Source: Terrisporobacter petrolearius (GTDB lineage: Bacteria; Bacillota; Clostridia; Peptostreptococcales; Peptostreptococcaceae). From it: a stretch of 64,000 bases of DNA. The stretch lies in NCBI RefSeq assembly GCF_032598785.1, contig NZ_CP102984.1. One strand, given 5' to 3'. This document shows, one piece after another, positions 34,317 to 44,064 of the stretch (within the stretch, counting starts at the first letter, position 1; each line of letters begins with the position of its first letter). The translations under genes were made by a program, and so were the position numbers. The notes under the pieces were generated by a model that was given only the letters and a program-made list of their open reading frames with translations, searched no databases and was not told the DNA's origin.

Positions 34317-36233
34317 ATGGGAATACTAGAAATTGCTTATAATAATTTTAAGAGCAACTTAAGAACATATATGGCATTTTTTATAGCCATGGTATTTTCA
34401 GTAGTTGTTTTGACTAACTTTGAACTGTTACAATATGGAGAGGCAATAAAAGTATTACAAGGAGAAAATGAAAAGTTTACTTTGACTATATTATCATCTG
34501 TAATAGTAATATTATCAGTATTTATATTTTTCTTTATATGGTATGCAACGAATACATTTTTTAAAAATAGAACAAAAGAAATAGGTATATTATCTTTTAT
34601 GGGACTTGACTTATATACTATAGGTAAAATTTATTTTGTAGAAAATATTCTAATAGGAATAAGCTCATGTGTAGTAGGTATAATTATAGGTATAATAACA
34701 TCTAGATTTTTTCAAGTAGTAATAATGAAACTATCGGGTTTTGATATAAAAGTTGCCAATGGAATTAGTATGAAAGCTTTAATATCAGCTAGTTTGATAT
34801 TTATGTTAATGTTTATGATAATGGCTATCAAAGGGTTTATAACCATATGCAGAAGTAGTGTGATAAATCTAATAAATGCATCTAAAAAACAAGAAAAAAT
34901 TCCCAAGGTAGGTATAGGGTTATATGTTTTAGCCATAATTTCTACCATTATACTTGTATATGCCTATTACAAGACATTAGGTATAAGAAGTGGAAATATA
35001 ACGAATGTAATACCAATTATAATTATAGGAATAATAGGAATTTATGGTTTATTTAGATCTGTTATGCCTGTATTGTTTAGCATTGTAATGAAAAATAAAA
35101 AGATACTATTCAATGGAGATAATATAATAGCCTTAAGTAATATAAACTATAGACTAAATAAAAATTATAAAACCTACGCAATAATAGCAATAGTTGTAGC
35201 GGCTACTATATCAACTCTTGGAGCAGCAGTAGCTTTAAAATCTATGCAAGAAAATGCTCAGATACAAAGAAATATATATACAGTGAGTATAGTATCGGCA
35301 GATAAAAATGAGATAGATAAAGAAAATATAGATAATATAGATAATATAATAAAAAAGACAAATAAAATAAAATACGAAATAAATCCAGAGTTAATTGTTA
35401 TAAAAGATCCTAACAGCAAATATGAAAATGACATGGGAAATGTAGTTATGAAATATAGTGACTTTAAACATATTTTAAAAGTAAATGGTAATGAAGAAGA
35501 ATTAGAAAAGTATGGAGAAAATCTAGTAAGCGTAAATAATGTGCTACATTTAAAAAGTCCACAAACTATAATGACTCTTGCAATAAAAGAAAATAAAGTA
35601 AATATTGATAAAACAGACTATTATATATCAAAAGGGGAGATAAACATACCTGTATTAGGAACAGGTCTTAATGAAAGTATTATAGTTGTAAACGACAATA
35701 TATACTCTAAGTTGCAAGACAAAGGAAGTTATATATATTTTTATGGTGCAAAAGTATATGATGAAGTAAATAGTAAAAATATGTTTAACAACTTAGAAAC
35801 AAAGTTAAACTTACAAAATACATATATTCAAAATGGATTTAAGGCTCAAAATGAAAGCCAATGGATTAAATTTGCTTATGCTGTACTAGTATTTTTATTC
35901 ATAGTGTTTGTTATAGTTTCAGGAAGCATAATTTATATGAAGATATACAGTGATGCATTTGAAGACAAAGATAAATATGAAACCTTAATGAAAATAGGAG
36001 CTACTGAAAAAGAGATAAATAAAGCTATATTTAAAGAAGTAGCAATATTTTATACTTTACCAATGATAAGTGCAGCAATATCTAGTTATTTTGCAATAAA
36101 TTTAGCAGGAGAATTATTAATGTCAGATTTATTTAGCATATATATACTAAGTTTAGTAGTTTGTTTAATAATTTTTGTGATTTATGGTTTCCTATCTGTT
36201 AAAAAATTTAAGACAATAATATATGGAAGCTAA
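34317..36233 (+). CDS. BceB-type permease with large extracellular domain
   Basis: 638 residues with about ten membrane spans. Spans 1-4 and the paired spans 5-6 enclose FtsX-like segments (NTFFKNRTKEIGILSFMGL, and YETLMKIGATEKEINKAIF near the C-terminus). A large extracellular loop lies at about residues 320-515, between the spans at about 290 and 520, the hallmark of BceB-type transporters and the site that senses or binds the antimicrobial peptide-lipid complex. It pairs with the ATPase encoded upstream and usually signals to the BceS-like kinase encoded downstream. Confidence 0.92.
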   Translation: MGILEIAYNNFKSNLRTYMAFFIAMVFSVVVLTNFELLQYGEAIKVLQGENEKFTLTILSSVIVILSVFIFFFIWYATNTFFKNRTKEIGILSFMGLDLYTIGKIYFVENILIGISSCVVGIIIGIITSRFFQVVIMKLSGFDIKVANGISMKALISASLIFMLMFMIMAIKGFITICRSSVINLINASKKQEKIPKVGIGLYVLAIISTIILVYAYYKTLGIRSGNITNVIPIIIIGIIGIYGLFRSVMPVLFSIVMKNKKILFNGDNIIALSNINYRLNKNYKTYAIIAIVVAATISTLGAAVALKSMQENAQIQRNIYTVSIVSADKNEIDKENIDNIDNIIKKTNKIKYEINPELIVIKDPNSKYENDMGNVVMKYSDFKHILKVNGNEEELEKYGENLVSVNNVLHLKSPQTIMTLAIKENKVNIDKTDYYISKGEINIPVLGTGLNESIIVVNDNIYSKLQDKGSYIYFYGAKVYDEVNSKNMFNNLETKLNLQNTYIQNGFKAQNESQWIKFAYAVLVFLFIVFVIVSGSIIYMKIYSDAFEDKDKYETLMKIGATEKEINKAIFKEVAIFYTLPMISAAISSYFAINLAGELLMSDLFSIYILSLVVCLIIFVIYGFLSVKKFKTIIYGS

Positions 36234-36307
36234 GAAATATGGATTTTAATTTATTATAATGATACACTTATAGAAGTAGTAAAAGTAGAGAAGTGTAGAA
36301 TGAAGGT

Positions 36308-36357
36308 GGCTATTACAGAATAATTTAATATTGTTCATGTAATAGCCTATTATATTT
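36308..36357 (+). terminator. Hairpin between transporter and two-component genes
   Basis: GGCTATTAC (36308-36316) pairs with GTAATAGCC (36339-36347), followed by TATTATATTTT. It could separate the transporter and regulator transcripts. Confidence 0.6.
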
Positions 36358-36412
36358 TAATTAAGATTTACAATAATTAACATAATAAAGCCGAAAATAA
36401 GGAGAAAATAAA

Positions 36413-37084
36413 ATGTACAAAATTTTACTTATAGAAGATGATATGGATTTATCAAAAGAAACAGCTTTTGCCCTGGGTAAGTGGGGTTTTAAAGTCGATT
36501 TGATTGATAATTTTGAAAAAATAGTAGAAGAATTTATAGATAAAAAGCCTGATTTAATAATTTTAGATGTGAATTTACCTTTATATAATGGGTTTTATTG
36601 GTGCGAAAAAATAAGAGAAATATCTAATGTTCCAATAATATTTTTATCCTCTAGAGATTCAGATATGGATTTAATAATGGGAATAAACAATGGTGGAGAT
36701 GATTATATTACAAAACCTTTTTCTATAGATATACTAGTTACAAAAATAAATGGAATTATAAGAAGAGTTTATAGTTATAGTGAATCAACTAATGTTATGC
36801 GATACAAAGACTTAATATTTGATATGGAAAAGGGAATGCTTAAATATAATCACAAGGATATAGAACTAACAAAAAATGAAATAAGAATTTTAACTATATT
36901 ATTAAAAAATAAAAGTAAGATTGTATCTAGAGAAAGTTTGATGATGGCTTTGTGGGATAATGATGAATTTGTTACAGACAATGCGTTAACTGTAAATATG
37001 AATAGATTAAGAACAAAAATAAAAGAATTAGGTGTAGATGAATTTATAAAGACTAAGAAGGGCATAGGATATATAATAGAATGA
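36413..37084 (+). CDS. BceR-type response regulator
   Basis: 223 residues, OmpR family. The receiver has the acidic pair ED (ILLIEDDMD), phospho-acceptor D52 (IILDVNLPL), and lysine in YITKPF. The C-terminal winged helix covers about residues 130-223 (IELTKNEIRILTILLKN, LTVNMNRLRTKI). It overlaps the kinase gene by 4 bp (ATGA), so the two are translationally coupled. It should activate the upstream transporter operon through the TTACG-N4-TGTAA box. Confidence 0.92.
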   Translation: MYKILLIEDDMDLSKETAFALGKWGFKVDLIDNFEKIVEEFIDKKPDLIILDVNLPLYNGFYWCEKIREISNVPIIFLSSRDSDMDLIMGINNGGDDYITKPFSIDILVTKINGIIRRVYSYSESTNVMRYKDLIFDMEKGMLKYNHKDIELTKNEIRILTILLKNKSKIVSRESLMMALWDNDEFVTDNALTVNMNRLRTKIKELGVDEFIKTKKGIGYIIE

Positions 37085-38103
37085 AATTAATTGATTATTT
37101 AAATGATAAAATTAGATACATAGTGCTTTTGCTATTTATTATTATCATAATAGATATTTATTTAATTGCTATTAATACATTTTCTAATAAATTAGGCGAT
37201 TTTATATATTTGAATTTTTTAGTACTACTTATAATAGCAGGATTTCTTACTATAGATTATAAAAATACTAAAAACAAATACAAGGATTTATACAAATCCT
37301 TGGAAGAAAACCAAGAAATTGATACTTACTTAATTAGTGGAAAATCTTTTGAAGAAAATATGATAAAAGCAATTATAGAAAATACTAAAATAAAAAATAA
37401 TGAAGAAATAAATGCCTATAAAAAATCATTAAAAGAACTGGATGAATATATAGCAAAATGGGTACATGAAATAAAAATACCTATTTCTTCTTTAAATATA
37501 ATTACTGATAGGCTTGATAATATAGAAGATAGTATAGATGTAAAAAATCAAATAGCAAAAATAAACTTTTTAGTTAACTCGATTTTATATAGCAGTCGAA
37601 GTACAAGTATTTTTGAGGATGTATTTATAAATAAAGTTAATTTAGAAAACTTAATAAAATCTTGTGTAAAAAATAATTCCTTTTTATTAATAAAAAATAA
37701 TATTGAAGTAAAAATTAATAATTTAGATTTTAATGTGTATACAGATATGAAGTGTATGTCATATATTTTGGATCAAATTATAAACAATGCTATAAAATAC
37801 TCAAAGGAAGTTGGTAAAATTGAGTTCACAGGAAGAAGCACAGAAAATGGAGTTATCTTATCTATAAAAGATTATGGAATAGGTATAAATAAGGAAGACA
37901 CAAGTAGAATTTTCGATAAAAGATTTACAGGTAGTAATGGACGTAACAAATTATATAAATCAACAGGCATGGGTTCGTATTTTACTAAAAATATGATAGA
38001 TAAGTTAGGGCATAGGATAGAAGTTAATTCTCAAAAAGACTTATATACAACTTTTGACATATACTTTTATGATATCTCAGATTACTTGAATTTGAACAAT
38101 TAA
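37081..38103 (+). CDS. BceS-type intramembrane-sensing histidine kinase
   Basis: 340 residues. Two N-terminal membrane spans (about 12-32 and 40-58) are joined by a very short outside loop, so there is no sensor domain, as in BceS-type kinases that sense through their ABC transporter. The dimerisation helix has the phospho-acceptor H129 (KWVHEIKIPISSL). The ATPase domain has the N box QIINNAIKYS, G1 DYGIGI and G2 GMGSYF. It works with the response regulator encoded just upstream. Confidence 0.92.
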   Translation: MKLIDYLNDKIRYIVLLLFIIIIIDIYLIAINTFSNKLGDFIYLNFLVLLIIAGFLTIDYKNTKNKYKDLYKSLEENQEIDTYLISGKSFEENMIKAIIENTKIKNNEEINAYKKSLKELDEYIAKWVHEIKIPISSLNIITDRLDNIEDSIDVKNQIAKINFLVNSILYSSRSTSIFEDVFINKVNLENLIKSCVKNNSFLLIKNNIEVKINNLDFNVYTDMKCMSYILDQIINNAIKYSKEVGKIEFTGRSTENGVILSIKDYGIGINKEDTSRIFDKRFTGSNGRNKLYKSTGMGSYFTKNMIDKLGHRIEVNSQKDLYTTFDIYFYDISDYLNLNN

Positions 38104-38196
38104 TAAAATTCTTTTTCTTAAAATTTTAAAAGAGTATATTATTATTAAATGGATAGAATAATCCTATAAAAAGACTTATGTAAGTGGTGAATATTA

Positions 38197-38997
38197 ATGA
38201 ATAAAAATAAAAAGATATTACTTTGTATTTTTATAGGATTGGTTTTATTAATATTTTGGATACAAAAAACAGATTCAGATTATATTATTGAAAGAGATAT
38301 AGGTATCCATAACAGAGTATTTAAAGAATATGTTGTATTTTATCCTCAACACCAAGACGATGAGGTATTATGGGGAGGAAGTGCATTAAAAAGAGCCATA
38401 AACACCTTAGGTACAGATCACGTATTTGTAGTATTAGGTTCAGATGGAAGTGGAGTCAATGTATTTAAGGATAAATTTTATAAAAATAAAAGTAGAAAAG
38501 AAAAAGAAAAACTTAGAAATAAAGAGTTTTATGCAGCACTATATGATTTAGGAATTAAAGAAGAGAATATTTTAATCCTTGCAGATATGGATAATAAATC
38601 AGGAGATCACTTTGATTTAATGAGAAAAGTTGCACTGAATTTTGAAGAAAAATATAAAAGTGTGACTCATGTGGCCCACACATACAAATACGACGATCAT
38701 ACCATGCATAGAAAAAATGGAAGCATAATTATTGATTTATATAATCAAGGAAAAATAAAAGATGCAATGTTTTATTTAAAACCTAAATATATAAAGAAAG
38801 TTCCAGCAGATAAAAGAGTCATATACAAGGCTAAGAATCACGAAGATTATGAGGCAATTGTAAATGCTTGCAATGAATATAGAGTTATTAACAAAGGAGA
38901 AGATAGACATGGTATAGGGTATACTTCTGCTCATAGTCATTTTGACCAATTGTTAAGTGATCCTGAATTAACTTCTGTGTTTCATTTACCATACTAA
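38197..38997 (+). CDS. PIG-L/LmbE-family deacetylase, membrane-anchored
   Basis: 266 residues. One N-terminal membrane span (about 6-22, ILLCIFIGLVLLIFWI) would place the enzyme outside the cell. The zinc motif PQHQDDEVLWGG corresponds to the PxHPDDE motif of PIG-L enzymes, and HTYKYDDHTMHRKN supplies the further histidine region. Family members remove acetyl groups from N-acetylglucosamine-containing substrates. It lies 93 bp downstream of the BceS-like kinase in the same direction and may share its regulation. A surface-glycan modification role is inferred. Confidence 0.85.
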   Translation: MNKNKKILLCIFIGLVLLIFWIQKTDSDYIIERDIGIHNRVFKEYVVFYPQHQDDEVLWGGSALKRAINTLGTDHVFVVLGSDGSGVNVFKDKFYKNKSRKEKEKLRNKEFYAALYDLGIKEENILILADMDNKSGDHFDLMRKVALNFEEKYKSVTHVAHTYKYDDHTMHRKNGSIIIDLYNQGKIKDAMFYLKPKYIKKVPADKRVIYKAKNHEDYEAIVNACNEYRVINKGEDRHGIGYTSAHSHFDQLLSDPELTSVFHLPY

Positions 38998-39028
38998 ATT
39001 TAAAATATAAGTGTAAAAAAGAGAGCTA

Positions 39029-40497
39029 GAGTGTGTGAAAAAAACTCTGTAAATAACAAAATTCAACAGCTTTCTATGATAATATTTAATTATTATAGGA
39101 GGCTGTTTTATTATGGGAAAAAGAAAACAAAAGCTTAGCGAAGGAAAAAGAAATATCATAGCAAATTTAATTGAAGAGTATGATATTCAAAGCGCTGAAG
39201 ATATACAAGAAGCCTTAAAAGATCTACTTGGCGGAACTATAGAGAGCATGCTTAAGGCGGAGCTAGATAATCACTTAGGGTATGAACCTTATGAAAGAAC
39301 TGAATCTAGTAATTCACGTAACGGTAGTAAGCCTAAAATGGTTAGAAGCCAATATGGTGAATTTGAAATTGATGTACCACAAGACCGCGAAAATACTTTT
39401 GAGCCACAGTTAGTAAAAAAAAGACAAAAAGACATTTCAAGTATCGAACAAAAAATAATTTCTATGTATGCTAGAGGGCTATCAACTCGTCAAATCTCAG
39501 ATCAAATTGATGATATATATGGATTTGAAGTTAGCGAAGGTATGGTCTCTGATATAACCGATAGGTTACTTCCTGAAATAAAAGATTGGCAACAGCGTCC
39601 GCTGAGTGAGGTTTATCCTATAATATTTATTGATGCTGTTCATTTTTCGGTGAGAGATAATCATGTAATTAAAAAACTAGCAGCGTATATTATCCTTGGG
39701 GTGAATGAAAATGGTAAAAAAGAGGTTCTAAGTATTCAAATTGGTCAAAATGAAAGCAGTAAATATTGGTTAGGAATTTTAAATGAATTAAAAAATAGAG
39801 GTGTTAAAGATATTTTAATACTTTGTGCGGATGGACTTACAGGTATAAAAGATTCAATTAATGTAGCCTTTCCAAATACAGAATACCAAAGATGTATAGT
39901 TCATCAAGTGCGTAACACTTTAAAACATGTATCAGATAAAGATAAAAAAGAATTTGCAAAGGATTTAAAATCAATTTATCATGCTTCAAATGAAGAACAA
40001 GGACATGCGATTATGCTTAGTGTAACAGAAAAATGGCAAAATCATTATCCAAATGCCATGAAAAGTTGGTCAACTAACTGGGATGCTATTTGTCCAATTT
40101 TTAAATTTTCTGCAGACGTTCGTAAAGTTATATATACAACTAATGCAATTGAAAGTCTCAATAGTAGCTATCGCCGTTTAAATCGTCAACGTAGCGTTTT
40201 TCCAAGTGATGTATCATTACTTAAAGCATTGTATTTAGCTACTTTTGAAGCAACAAAAAAATGGACCTTACCCCTTAGAAATTGGGGCAAAGTTTATGGT
40301 GAATTATCAATAATGTATGAAGGAAGACTTATTTAAAAAACAAATTATTTCTAAAAAAACACCTTTTTACAAGGTGTACTTGACATGCAATTAAATTGGA
40401 ATTACATTCAAATTAAGGCATGGATACATAATTTTCATATCCATGCCTTAATAAACTTATCATAGAAAGCTATTTACAGAAAAAACTTCACAGTCTC
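39029..40497 (+). mobile_element. IS256-family element, type 3
   Basis: 1469 bp. The ends are imperfect inverted repeats: GAGTGTGTGAAAAAAACTCT at 39029 and GAGACTGTGAAGTTTTTTCT read inward from 40497. The 8-bp target duplication is GAGAGCTA (39021-39028 and 40498-40505). Removing the element restores the hairpin GAGAGCT-N10-AGCTCTC between A and T tracts, so the target was a bidirectional terminator between the convergent PIG-L and GNAT genes. Confidence 0.93.
39113..40336 (+). CDS. IS256-family transposase, type 3
   Basis: 407 residues with the DDE triad in FIDAVHFSVRD, LCADGLTGIKD and TTNAIESLNSSYRR, and QRCIVHQVRNTLKH between. GGAGGCTG precedes the ATG. The tryptophan region WTLPLRNWGKVYGEL is intact. 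It differs clearly from the type 1 and type 2 transposases in the window. It reads in the same direction as the upstream PIG-L gene, whose terminator it has broken, so read-through could raise its expression. Confidence 0.95.
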   Translation: MGKRKQKLSEGKRNIIANLIEEYDIQSAEDIQEALKDLLGGTIESMLKAELDNHLGYEPYERTESSNSRNGSKPKMVRSQYGEFEIDVPQDRENTFEPQLVKKRQKDISSIEQKIISMYARGLSTRQISDQIDDIYGFEVSEGMVSDITDRLLPEIKDWQQRPLSEVYPIIFIDAVHFSVRDNHVIKKLAAYIILGVNENGKKEVLSIQIGQNESSKYWLGILNELKNRGVKDILILCADGLTGIKDSINVAFPNTEYQRCIVHQVRNTLKHVSDKDKKEFAKDLKSIYHASNEEQGHAIMLSVTEKWQNHYPNAMKSWSTNWDAICPIFKFSADVRKVIYTTNAIESLNSSYRRLNRQRSVFPSDVSLLKALYLATFEATKKWTLPLRNWGKVYGELSIMYEGRLI

Positions 40498-40506
40498 GAG
40501 AGCTAA

Positions 40507-41058
40507 TTAAAAACAGCTCTCATTTTTATACTTAAAATATTCTTCTTTAGCTAGTGCATATATTAAATGAAACACATCTTTTCCGTTGTGTTCTCTCATG
40601 TAATTACCTATAACCTTCATTCCTAATTTTTCAGCAACTTTTATTGAATTAATATTTTCAGGAATTACTTGAGCTGTATATTTATCAGCATTAAGAACAT
40701 TAAATATGTAGTCTACACATGCTTTCATTCCTTCTGTGGCATATCCTTTGTTCCAATATTCTTTTTTTAGTATATAAGCAATTTCAATATAATTTACTTT
40801 TTTTATAGTTACTGGTATTATTCCTATTATCCCAACTACTGAATTAGTTGATTTTTCTATTGTTATGTAATAGCTAAAACCAAAGTCTTCATATTGCTTT
40901 GTGATTTTATCAATCCAAATTTGAACTTCAGCATCAGAGTAAGTTTTTCCCCATCCTATAAGCATTAAATCTTCATCTTGCAAAATTGATTTCATTTCAT
41001 TGTAGTCATTTTGTTGTATTTTCCTCAATAATAATCTTTTAGTTTTAATAATACACAT
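40507..41058 (-). CDS. GNAT-family N-acetyltransferase (RimJ/RimL-like)
   Basis: 183 residues from the ATG at 41058, which directly follows GGAGGAGGAA; an upstream ATG at 41097 has no such site. The fold runs from TKRLLLRKIQQNDYNEM through VVGIIGIIPV to IAYILKKEYWNKGYATEGMKACVDY, the acetyl-CoA loop, and ENINSIKVAEKLGMKVIG. It resembles RimJ-type enzymes that acetylate protein N-termini or small amines. The stop lies in the loop of a terminator hairpin that the type 3 IS has split, 8 bp from the element. Confidence 0.88.
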   Translation of the reverse strand: MCIIKTKRLLLRKIQQNDYNEMKSILQDEDLMLIGWGKTYSDAEVQIWIDKITKQYEDFGFSYYITIEKSTNSVVGIIGIIPVTIKKVNYIEIAYILKKEYWNKGYATEGMKACVDYIFNVLNADKYTAQVIPENINSIKVAEKLGMKVIGNYMREHNGKDVFHLIYALAKEEYFKYKNESCF

Positions 41059-41105
41059 TTCCTCCTCCAAATTAAAAAGAAATCTAAAATATTTCAAATT
41101 AGAAG

Positions 41106-41267
41106 TTAATATATTTCATCTTCTTTTATTTGAATTAAACCTTTTGAAGCTAAAAATTCTTCTTGTAAGTCTAAAATCATTTCTATCTCATTTTTAGAAA
41201 TATTTCCTGCACATCTGATATATATAAATTCTATCATTTCTTCTACTGAAATTGTAGTATCTTCCAT
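41106..41267 (-). CDS. Small hypothetical protein, 53 aa
   Basis: The frame opens with ATG at 41267 preceded by TTAGGAGGAGATT, an ideal ribosome site, and reads MEDTTISVEEMIEFIYIRC to LIQIKEDEIY. It is acidic and helical, without membrane span. I do not recognise it. It lies 47 bp upstream of the GNAT gene on the same strand and is likely cotranscribed with it. Confidence 0.65.
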   Translation of the reverse strand: MEDTTISVEEMIEFIYIRCAGNISKNEIEMILDLQEEFLASKGLIQIKEDEIY

Positions 41268-41389
41268 AATCTCCTCCTAAACTTGTAACATAAACATTAT
41301 GATACAACATAATAAATCATATTGAAAGAGATAGAATTTACTTTATATAATTGCAGATACTAAATTTAAACTAAATTTAGGAGGATAAT

Positions 41390-41824
41390 ATGAGTAAATA
41401 CAAATTAGATTATTTTTCAAAATACTACTTTTATGAAGAAGATGATTTTGTTAAAGAGGTAGAAGAGGGAAAATACATACTAGAACAAATAAAGACTAGT
41501 AATAGATTTGATTATAAAGGACATTCATACAAATACACAAAATTTGGAAATATATCACAAAGTGATACAAAAAGAGATGTAAATATGGAAATAGTATCAG
41601 ACAGTGTAAATGTAATCATAGACAATGAAAAATGCCACCTTGATTTAATATATAAATTTGAAACTAAAGTTTTAGAAGATCATGTTAGAGTAACTACTAG
41701 AATTAGTGAAAAAAATGATGATGTATCTTGTTTATTATATATAAATAACAGTGAAGCAAAAGAATGCATAAAAGAGTTAGAACAGGTGAAAAAATTACAA
41801 GAGAGTTATCTTAAAATGAATTAA
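41390..41824 (+). CDS. Hypothetical protein, 144 aa
   Basis: A soluble, charged protein beginning MSKYKLDYFSKYYFYEEDDF with no signal peptide or membrane span. The middle (YKGHSYKYTKFGN, MEIVSDSVNVIIDNEKCHLDLIYKFE) is strand-rich and the end is a lysine/glutamate helix. I do not recognise the family. AGGAGG precedes the ATG. It stands alone, opposite the small gene at 41106-41267, and ends at a bidirectional terminator. Confidence 0.65.
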   Translation: MSKYKLDYFSKYYFYEEDDFVKEVEEGKYILEQIKTSNRFDYKGHSYKYTKFGNISQSDTKRDVNMEIVSDSVNVIIDNEKCHLDLIYKFETKVLEDHVRVTTRISEKNDDVSCLLYINNSEAKECIKELEQVKKLQESYLKMN

Positions 41825-41859
41825 ACATTATAAGTGAAATAGTAATTTAGATATATAGA

Positions 41860-41903
41860 AACATTCCTATTGAATAATTATTCAATAGGAATGTTAAATT
41901 TTT
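41860..41903. terminator. Bidirectional terminator
   Basis: ACATTCCTATTGAATAA and its complement form a perfect 17-bp palindrome (41861-41894), followed by TAAATTTTTAT. It lies between the convergent hypothetical and MIP-channel genes. Confidence 0.8.
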
Positions 41904-41933
41904 ATAATGAAACAAATAATCTAAATATTAATT

Positions 41934-42644
41934 TTATACTCCAAAATAAAAACGAACAAATAAAGCTGCCAATGCAGCACCTGCAAAAGGAGCTATTCCT
42001 GGTATTAATAATCCATATTGCCAATCGTTATTAGCTTTATTTTTTATTGGTAGTACTTGGAATGCAAGCCTAGGACCTAAATCTCTAGCTTGATTCATGG
42101 CAAATCCTGTAGGTCCTCCAAGAGCCATACCTATTGCCCATACTAATAAACCAACCCCTATTGCTAACATATCTTCATGTTTTGTAGCAATTACTAATAT
42201 ACTGCTTATAAATACAAAAGTAGCGAAGAACTCTACGAAGAAATTTCTAGGTAAATTACGAATAATTGGATTAGTAGAAAAAATATTTCTTACAGCAATA
42301 GGATCAACTTCATTTTCGCTAGCTTTAAAATGATCTGCATACATTATATAGACTATTATTGAAGCAACAAAGGCACCTAAAAGTTCAGCTATAGTGTAAG
42401 GTATAAAAGAAGTCCAAGGAATCATTCCTAATATACATTGAGCAAGAACCATGGCGGGATTCATACAAACACCACCAAAAACTAATAATGCTACTGTAAT
42501 ACCAAAAGACCATGTTGTTATGGCAAATAGATGTCCACTTCCTCTATATTTAGTATTTTTTAAAACTTCATCGCAATGAACTCCTACACCAAAGATAATC
42601 ATAAGTGCTGTACTTAAAAATTCAGCAGTTAAATTTTGAAACAT
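41934..42644 (-). CDS. MIP-family channel, LarD/GlpF-like, with an altered second NPA box
   Basis: 236 residues with six membrane spans. The first NPA box is intact (GVCMNPAMVLAQ). The second, normally NPARDLGPR in aquaglyceroporins, reads NQARDLGPR here; a single CCA to CAA change would explain it. The gene lies 48 bp downstream of a lactate racemase homologue on the same strand. In Lactobacillus the analogous LarD channel moves lactic acid, so that substrate is likely. Whether the NQA box still conducts is uncertain. Confidence 0.85.
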   Translation of the reverse strand: MFQNLTAEFLSTALMIIFGVGVHCDEVLKNTKYRGSGHLFAITTWSFGITVALLVFGGVCMNPAMVLAQCILGMIPWTSFIPYTIAELLGAFVASIIVYIMYADHFKASENEVDPIAVRNIFSTNPIIRNLPRNFFVEFFATFVFISSILVIATKHEDMLAIGVGLLVWAIGMALGGPTGFAMNQARDLGPRLAFQVLPIKNKANNDWQYGLLIPGIAPFAGAALAALFVRFYFGV

Positions 42645-42692
42645 ATTTTAATTCCCCCTTTTTCATTTGTGATTTTTCTTATTGATAAAACA

Positions 42693-43976
42693 TTAATTAT
42701 TATTTTGAACTATTACACTTAATCCATCAGGTATTACAGCAACCTTTGCATCATTACCTTTTAATTCAAATGCACGATCTAGTGCCTCATCTATATTTTT
42801 TGCTATTTCCATATGTAATCCAGTAACTAAAGCTGGGTCTACTAAATCAGATACCACTATTATTTTGTGATTTACTAAAATTCTGGCTAGAATTTGAGAA
42901 GTCCATTGTTCTGGTAAAGTTTCTAGCCTTGGAGTTTTCTTTGCTAATTCTAAAAACTCTTTTGCTTCTTTTACATTGGCCACATTATCATAAAAAGCTT
43001 GGCCACCGTGACCATCACGACATCCTGCAACCATTATAATAATTCCGTCTTTGTTTAAAGTAGCCTCAGCTGCAGTCATACCTTTTACTGCTTGATAAAT
43101 ATTTTGATCAAGAGGATAACCTCCATTAGTAGAAATGGCAATATCACAATTCACTTTATCTACACGAGCTAAGCTATTGACAAAGTTACAACCTTCTAAG
43201 TGAGCTTTTTCAAAATCTCCTGCAAAAGAACCTATAATTTTATGGTCTCCATTTAAAACTACGTTGACAATAAAAGCTAATTTAGCAGTTCTTGCTGCAT
43301 ATACCATATCTTCATGAACTAGATTGTGAGCAATATTTCCTGTACGAGAATTTTTATCGCTTATAAATTCTCCACAGTGATTTGCCATAATCGTTTTATA
43401 TGAAGCTATACCTGGAAGTACTGATTTTCTTCCTCCAGAAAATCCAGCGAAAAAGTGTGATTCAATAAAGCCTTCTGCTATAAGTAAATCAGCTTTTGCA
43501 GCAATTTTATTTATTAAACATTCTCCTCCGCTTGGTAGAGTATCAATTTTTTTCATTGAAGGATCATCAGTAGATATGTGCATTACTATTTCTTCATTTT
43601 CAGCAATTTCTTTTCCGTATTTTAAAATTAATTCTTCTTTTGTACTTTCTCTATGAAAGCCAGTAGCAACTAAGATACGTATACGTGCATCTGGAGATAC
43701 ACTACGAATTCTTCTAAGTAAAATAGGAGTAATAATATGAGATGGCACCGGTCTTGTATGATCACTGCTTATTATTACAATATCTTTTTTATCTTTTGCT
43801 AATTCCTCAAGAGTAGGACTTGCAATTGGATTGTTTAAAGATCTTTCAACAATACCTATTTCACTTTCTTTGCATTTGTAAGTCCCCTGTTGTGATTCTA
43901 AAAGTCCAGCAAAATTATCAGTTCGTAAATTTAGACTTATTGTTTTTGAATCATAAGGCAGTTTAAATTTTTTCAT
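42693..43976 (-). CDS. larA: Nickel-dependent lactate racemase homologue LarA
   Basis: 427 residues. The family segments are clear: SSDHTRPVPS, ILVATGFHR, EGFIESHFFAGFSGGRKSVL (holding the lysine that binds the nickel-pincer cofactor) followed by PGIASYKTIMANH, and MVAGCRDGHGG. LarA interconverts D- and L-lactate, or related 2-hydroxyacids in some paralogues, using a nickel-pincer nucleotide made by LarB, LarC and LarE, none of which are in this window. A MIP channel gene follows and a Crp/Fnr regulator gene is divergent, reproducing the logic of the Lactobacillus lar locus. GGAGGAAAAAA precedes the ATG. Confidence 0.9.
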   Translation of the reverse strand: MKKFKLPYDSKTISLNLRTDNFAGLLESQQGTYKCKESEIGIVERSLNNPIASPTLEELAKDKKDIVIISSDHTRPVPSHIITPILLRRIRSVSPDARIRILVATGFHRESTKEELILKYGKEIAENEEIVMHISTDDPSMKKIDTLPSGGECLINKIAAKADLLIAEGFIESHFFAGFSGGRKSVLPGIASYKTIMANHCGEFISDKNSRTGNIAHNLVHEDMVYAARTAKLAFIVNVVLNGDHKIIGSFAGDFEKAHLEGCNFVNSLARVDKVNCDIAISTNGGYPLDQNIYQAVKGMTAAEATLNKDGIIIMVAGCRDGHGGQAFYDNVANVKEAKEFLELAKKTPRLETLPEQWTSQILARILVNHKIIVVSDLVDPALVTGLHMEIAKNIDEALDRAFELKGNDAKVAVIPDGLSVIVQNNN

Positions 43977-44064
43977 ATAGTTTTTTCCTCCATTTTGTAA
44001 TAAATTATTAATTTCTAATTTAATAACTAGTATAATTTAGAATGAAATATTATAATGTACCATG

